NCBI GenBank assembly: GCA_947589705.1
Contig: CANQCO010000011.1
Location: forward strand, 1-34,618
DNA: 34,618 nucleotides
Direction of reading: 5' to 3'
Origin: Candidatus Gastranaerophilales bacterium
Lineage (GTDB): Bacteria > Cyanobacteriota > Vampirovibrionia > Gastranaerophilales > Gastranaerophilaceae
Position numbers and translations under genes: made by a program. Under the pieces are notes generated by a model that was not told the origin of the DNA, did no database searches, and was given only the letters and a program-made list of their open reading frames with translations. Below, one piece after another: positions 32,567-34,618 of the stretch (the first letter of the stretch is position 1; the number at the start of each line of letters is the position of its first letter).

Positions 32567-32595
32567 AACTATAGGATAATGACACCGTATATAAT
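32567..32595 (+). promoter_or_regulatory. Candidate promoter for vWA paralogue 3 and ispD
   Basis: TTAACT (32567-32572), 17 bases, then consensus TATAAT (32590-32595), just after the stop of paralogue 2. The predicted leader of about 34 bases includes GGGTG six bases before the ATG at 32636. Confidence 0.4.
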
Positions 32596-32635
32596 TTTTG
32601 CTAGTATAGTATTATAAAATTTTACGGGTGAAATT

Positions 32636-33388
32636 ATGAAAAAGAATATTATAAGTCTTTTTATATTAGCTTTTATATTGTGTTTTAATATACAAAAAAT
32701 TGGAGCTGAACCGAATTTTACATATTCAACTCCGGACACATATAAATATAATAGCGAAATAAAAGACAATGATTCAGGTGAAAAAGTACTGTTTATAGTC
32801 GATTTTTCAAACAGTATGAATGAGAGAATGGGACATACAACAAAACTTAATATTGCGCTATCAACGATGAAGGAAATACTACAGATGATACCGCCTAAAA
32901 CACAGGTAGGTTTTAGAGTATATGGGCATAGAACAGGGTTTACGCCAAGACAAAGCTGCACTGCTTCACAATTAATTTCTCCCATTCAGGCTAATAATAC
33001 CGTAAATATATATTCTAAATTAAGCTCGATTAATGCTGTAGGTTGGACACCGATAACATATTCATTAAAACAGGCAGCCTTTTTTGATTTTCCTGAAACA
33101 ACTTCAAAAAAAAGAATAATTCTGATAAGTGATGGCGGTGAAAACTGTGATGAAAGCCCGTGTGATTTTATTATTGATCTTATGAAGCATAGGGATGATA
33201 TTAGAATTGATGTTATTGCACTTGCAATAGGCGATCAAGATGCAAATAATCAGCTTAAATGTGTAGCTCTTGTTACATCAGGAAAATTCTATAACGCTAA
33301 TACGGCAGCTGAACTTAAAAAAAGTCTGCAGGATTCACTTAATTTACAAAAAGAAGTTTCAGGTGTTATAATTCGTTCTGATAAATAG
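32636..33388 (+). CDS. Secreted vWA-domain protein, paralogue 3
   Basis: A 250-residue paralogue with a standard signal peptide (IISLFILAFILCFNIQKIGA), a short polar linker and a vWA domain. The metal site is intact: IVDFSNSMNE, GWTPITYSL and LISDGGENC. Cysteines again fall at SCTA, ENCDESPC and QLKC. Unlike paralogues 1 and 2 it ends soon after the domain (EVSGVIIRSDK) and lacks the FEF tail. GGGTG precedes the ATG at 32636 by six bases. ispD starts eight bases after its stop and uses a ribosome site overlapping that stop, so the two are probably co-transcribed. It resembles extracellular vWA proteins with a DG-x-E-x-C-x-x-x-P-C signature seen in many bacteria; function unknown. Confidence 0.82.
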   Translation: MKKNIISLFILAFILCFNIQKIGAEPNFTYSTPDTYKYNSEIKDNDSGEKVLFIVDFSNSMNERMGHTTKLNIALSTMKEILQMIPPKTQVGFRVYGHRTGFTPRQSCTASQLISPIQANNTVNIYSKLSSINAVGWTPITYSLKQAAFFDFPETTSKKRIILISDGGENCDESPCDFIIDLMKHRDDIRIDVIALAIGDQDANNQLKCVALVTSGKFYNANTAAELKKSLQDSLNLQKEVSGVIIRSDK

Positions 33389-33396
33389 GATTTACA

Positions 33397-34101
33397 ATGA
33401 AAAAAACGGCAATAATATTAGCCTCAGGCACGGGTTCACGATTCAGCAGCGAATTACCAAAACAATTCTGCACTATTAACGATAAATCAATTCTCGAATA
33501 TTCTGTTGAAGCTTTTGAATTTCACAATGATATTGATGAATTAATTATTGTTTCTAACCCTCTTTTTATTGATAAAACAAAAGAAATTCTAAATAAAAAT
33601 AACTATAAAAAAATTATTGATATTTTACCAGGAGGAAAAACAAGACAGGAAAGCTCTTATATCGGAATTAGCGCAGTAAAAGACTCTGATTCCGTTGTTT
33701 TGATTCATGACGCTGTAAGACCTTTTGTAAGCAGCAGAATAATTGACGACTGCCTTGAGGCATTAAAAATTCATAAAGCCGTCAATGTCGCTATAGAATC
33801 CTCTGATACTATCGTACAAATTGATGAAAATAATATTATAAAGTCAATTCCAAAAAGAAAAACTTTAAGGCGCTGCCAGACACCACAATGTTTTAAATAT
33901 CAAATAATAAAAAAGGCGCACGAACTTGCATTAAATGATAAAGCCTCTGATATTACAGATGATTGCGGACTTGTTGTCAGGTATAATTTAGCTGATATTT
34001 ATACTGTATTGGGAAGTGAAAATAATATTAAAATTACATATCCCATTGATTTAGAAATTGCAAAATTAATATTAAAAAATAAAGAGGCTGAAATTTTATA
34101 A
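33397..34101 (+). CDS. ispD: 2-C-methyl-D-erythritol 4-phosphate cytidylyltransferase
   Basis: IspD joins CTP and MEP to form CDP-ME in the non-mevalonate isoprenoid pathway in the cytosol. The 234-residue protein opens with the CTP-binding AIILASGTGSRFSSELPKQF, which contains the catalytic Arg and Lys. VLIHDAVRPFV is the family signature near residues 104-114, and SDITDDCGLVVRY lies near the C-terminus. Length and motifs are normal. AGGA, overlapping the vWA stop codon, is six bases before the ATG. The last codon is in the loop of the downstream hairpin, so the terminator begins inside the coding region. Confidence 0.95.
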   Translation: MKKTAIILASGTGSRFSSELPKQFCTINDKSILEYSVEAFEFHNDIDELIIVSNPLFIDKTKEILNKNNYKKIIDILPGGKTRQESSYIGISAVKDSDSVVLIHDAVRPFVSSRIIDDCLEALKIHKAVNVAIESSDTIVQIDENNIIKSIPKRKTLRRCQTPQCFKYQIIKKAHELALNDKASDITDDCGLVVRYNLADIYTVLGSENNIKITYPIDLEIAKLILKNKEAEIL

Positions 34102-34112
34102 GCCTCTTTATT
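34078..34112. terminator. Bidirectional intrinsic terminator between ispD and the branching enzyme
   Basis: AATAAAGAGGCT (34078-34089) and AGCCTCTTTATT (34101-34112) pair perfectly over twelve bases around an eleven-base loop. T-rich sequence follows on the plus strand and the complementary run serves the minus strand. It can stop both convergent genes. Confidence 0.85.
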
Positions 34113-34129
34113 TTATTTAAATAATTTGT

Positions 34130-34618
34130 TTAATTATATAAAGGTGCCAGTTTAGCCTCCTGCTGAGGAATAACGCCTTCTTCAATCGGCAGATATACCC
34201 TGTAATCTATAACAGGGAAGCAATTGTCTATAGATTCAATTTTCTTTAATTCATTATCATCAATATTATTAGCTTCAATCATATCGGCTATTTTTTCAAA
34301 TCTTTCGACGTGTTCTCTAAATCTGTCTGTTGCATAATCTTTAGCCTGCCAAGTTGTAATTAAGAAAGGCCAATCAGAACTTTGAAGCAGAAGATTCTCT
34401 CTTGCCAATTGATTTAAAGCTCTATGAAGTAATTTATCTTCGGGTATTTTTTCATAATTTGAAACAATACTGATAATTCTTTTTTCACAGGCATGAATAA
34501 TAGGCCACATCCATTCTGTTAAATGGTTCATCCATACATAGAAATGACCGCCTTGTCCCCAAGAACTTTCAGGAATTTGAATAGTATCTACAGGCGGATG
34601 TTTTTCTAAATATTCACC
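34130..34618 (-). CDS. GH57-type 1,4-alpha-glucan branching enzyme, C-terminal part (cut by window edge)
   Basis: The track shows only 133 residues from an internal Met at 34531. The frame stays open to the window edge and the extra residues (IPESSWGQGGHFYVW) are clearly protein, so the gene continues outside. The C-terminal region matches the DUF1957 domain that ends GH57 branching enzymes: HLTEWMWPIIHACEKRI, ARENLLLQSSDWPFLIT and a run of the type YATDRFREHVERF. These enzymes form alpha-1,6 branches in glycogen. The catalytic Glu and Asp of the GH57 barrel would be upstream and cannot be checked. With the GT5 glycogen synthase in this window it suggests glycogen storage. It is convergent with ispD. 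Confidence 0.88.
   Translation of the reverse strand, partial: GEYLEKHPPVDTIQIPESSWGQGGHFYVWMNHLTEWMWPIIHACEKRIISIVSNYEKIPEDKLLHRALNQLARENLLLQSSDWPFLITTWQAKDYATDRFREHVERFEKIADMIEANNIDDNELKKIESIDNCFPVIDYRVYLPIEEGVIPQQEAKLAPLYN

Noticed and set aside
32569-32985. 138-residue antisense ORF over vWA paralogue 3
   Set aside because: It is a shadow of a well-supported secreted vWA gene and its own sequence has no recognisable domain.

Overview
The window is strongly AT-rich, densely packed chromosomal DNA from a bacterium with an outer membrane (TolC-like, porin-like, MsbA-like and TonB_C proteins). Several proteins look cyanobacterium-related: a 187-residue Rossmann protein of the type annotated in cyanobacteria as 'DNA recombination-mediator protein A', a CHASE2 adenylate cyclase, a GT5 glycogen synthase and a GH57 branching enzyme. 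My best guess is a non-photosynthetic cyanobacterial relative (Vampirovibrionia/Melainabacteria, e.g. Gastranaerophilales). This is inferred from protein character and base composition; no marker gene proves it. I saw no tRNA, rRNA, CRISPR array, transposase or phage gene.

Layout. 1-243: 5' end of pheT on the minus strand. 352-4729: CHASE2 adenylate cyclase, then recG. 4726-7414: divergent GT-C membrane glycosyltransferase and DPM1-like GT2, a likely lipid-linked sugar donor/acceptor pair. 7475-11591: a frameshifted TolC-family gene, a GlmS-like isomerase without its glutaminase half, and a large protein with RelA/SpoT synthetase motifs. 11593-15935 (minus): small membrane protein, then a tight operon read as msbA-like exporter, UDP-glucuronate decarboxylase and porin-like barrel. 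16088-22142: glycogen synthase with a membrane/coiled-coil N-terminal extension, TPR-glycosyltransferase fusion, and RlmD-type rRNA methyltransferase. 22224-25837: periplasmic TonB_C protein, pcrA (minus) and the cyanobacterial DprA-like protein. 25815-28287: FAD oxidoreductase (minus) and MnmD-like methyltransferase, with short palindromes around the latter.

28474-33388 is the most unusual part. It holds an orphan NarL-type response regulator, a regulator made of four tandem GntR-type winged helices with no effector domain, a 55-codon gene missing from the ORF track (good Shine-Dalgarno, own terminator), and three secreted vWA paralogues with four conserved cysteines. ispD and a convergent GH57 branching enzyme (cut by the window end) follow, separated by a strong bidirectional terminator.

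Themes: envelope and surface glycan assembly (GT39/GT2, msbA/uxs/porin, TolC, TPR-GT, vWA), glycogen metabolism (GT5, GH57), nucleotide signalling (adenylate cyclase, RelA/SpoT-like) and genome or RNA maintenance (recG, pcrA, DprA-like, RlmD, MnmD-like). Four convergent gene pairs overlap or abut, leaving no room for terminators. At least two genes have a promoter so close to ATG that a leaderless transcript is likely. Several track starts were moved to better-supported internal starts; the reasons are in the entries.
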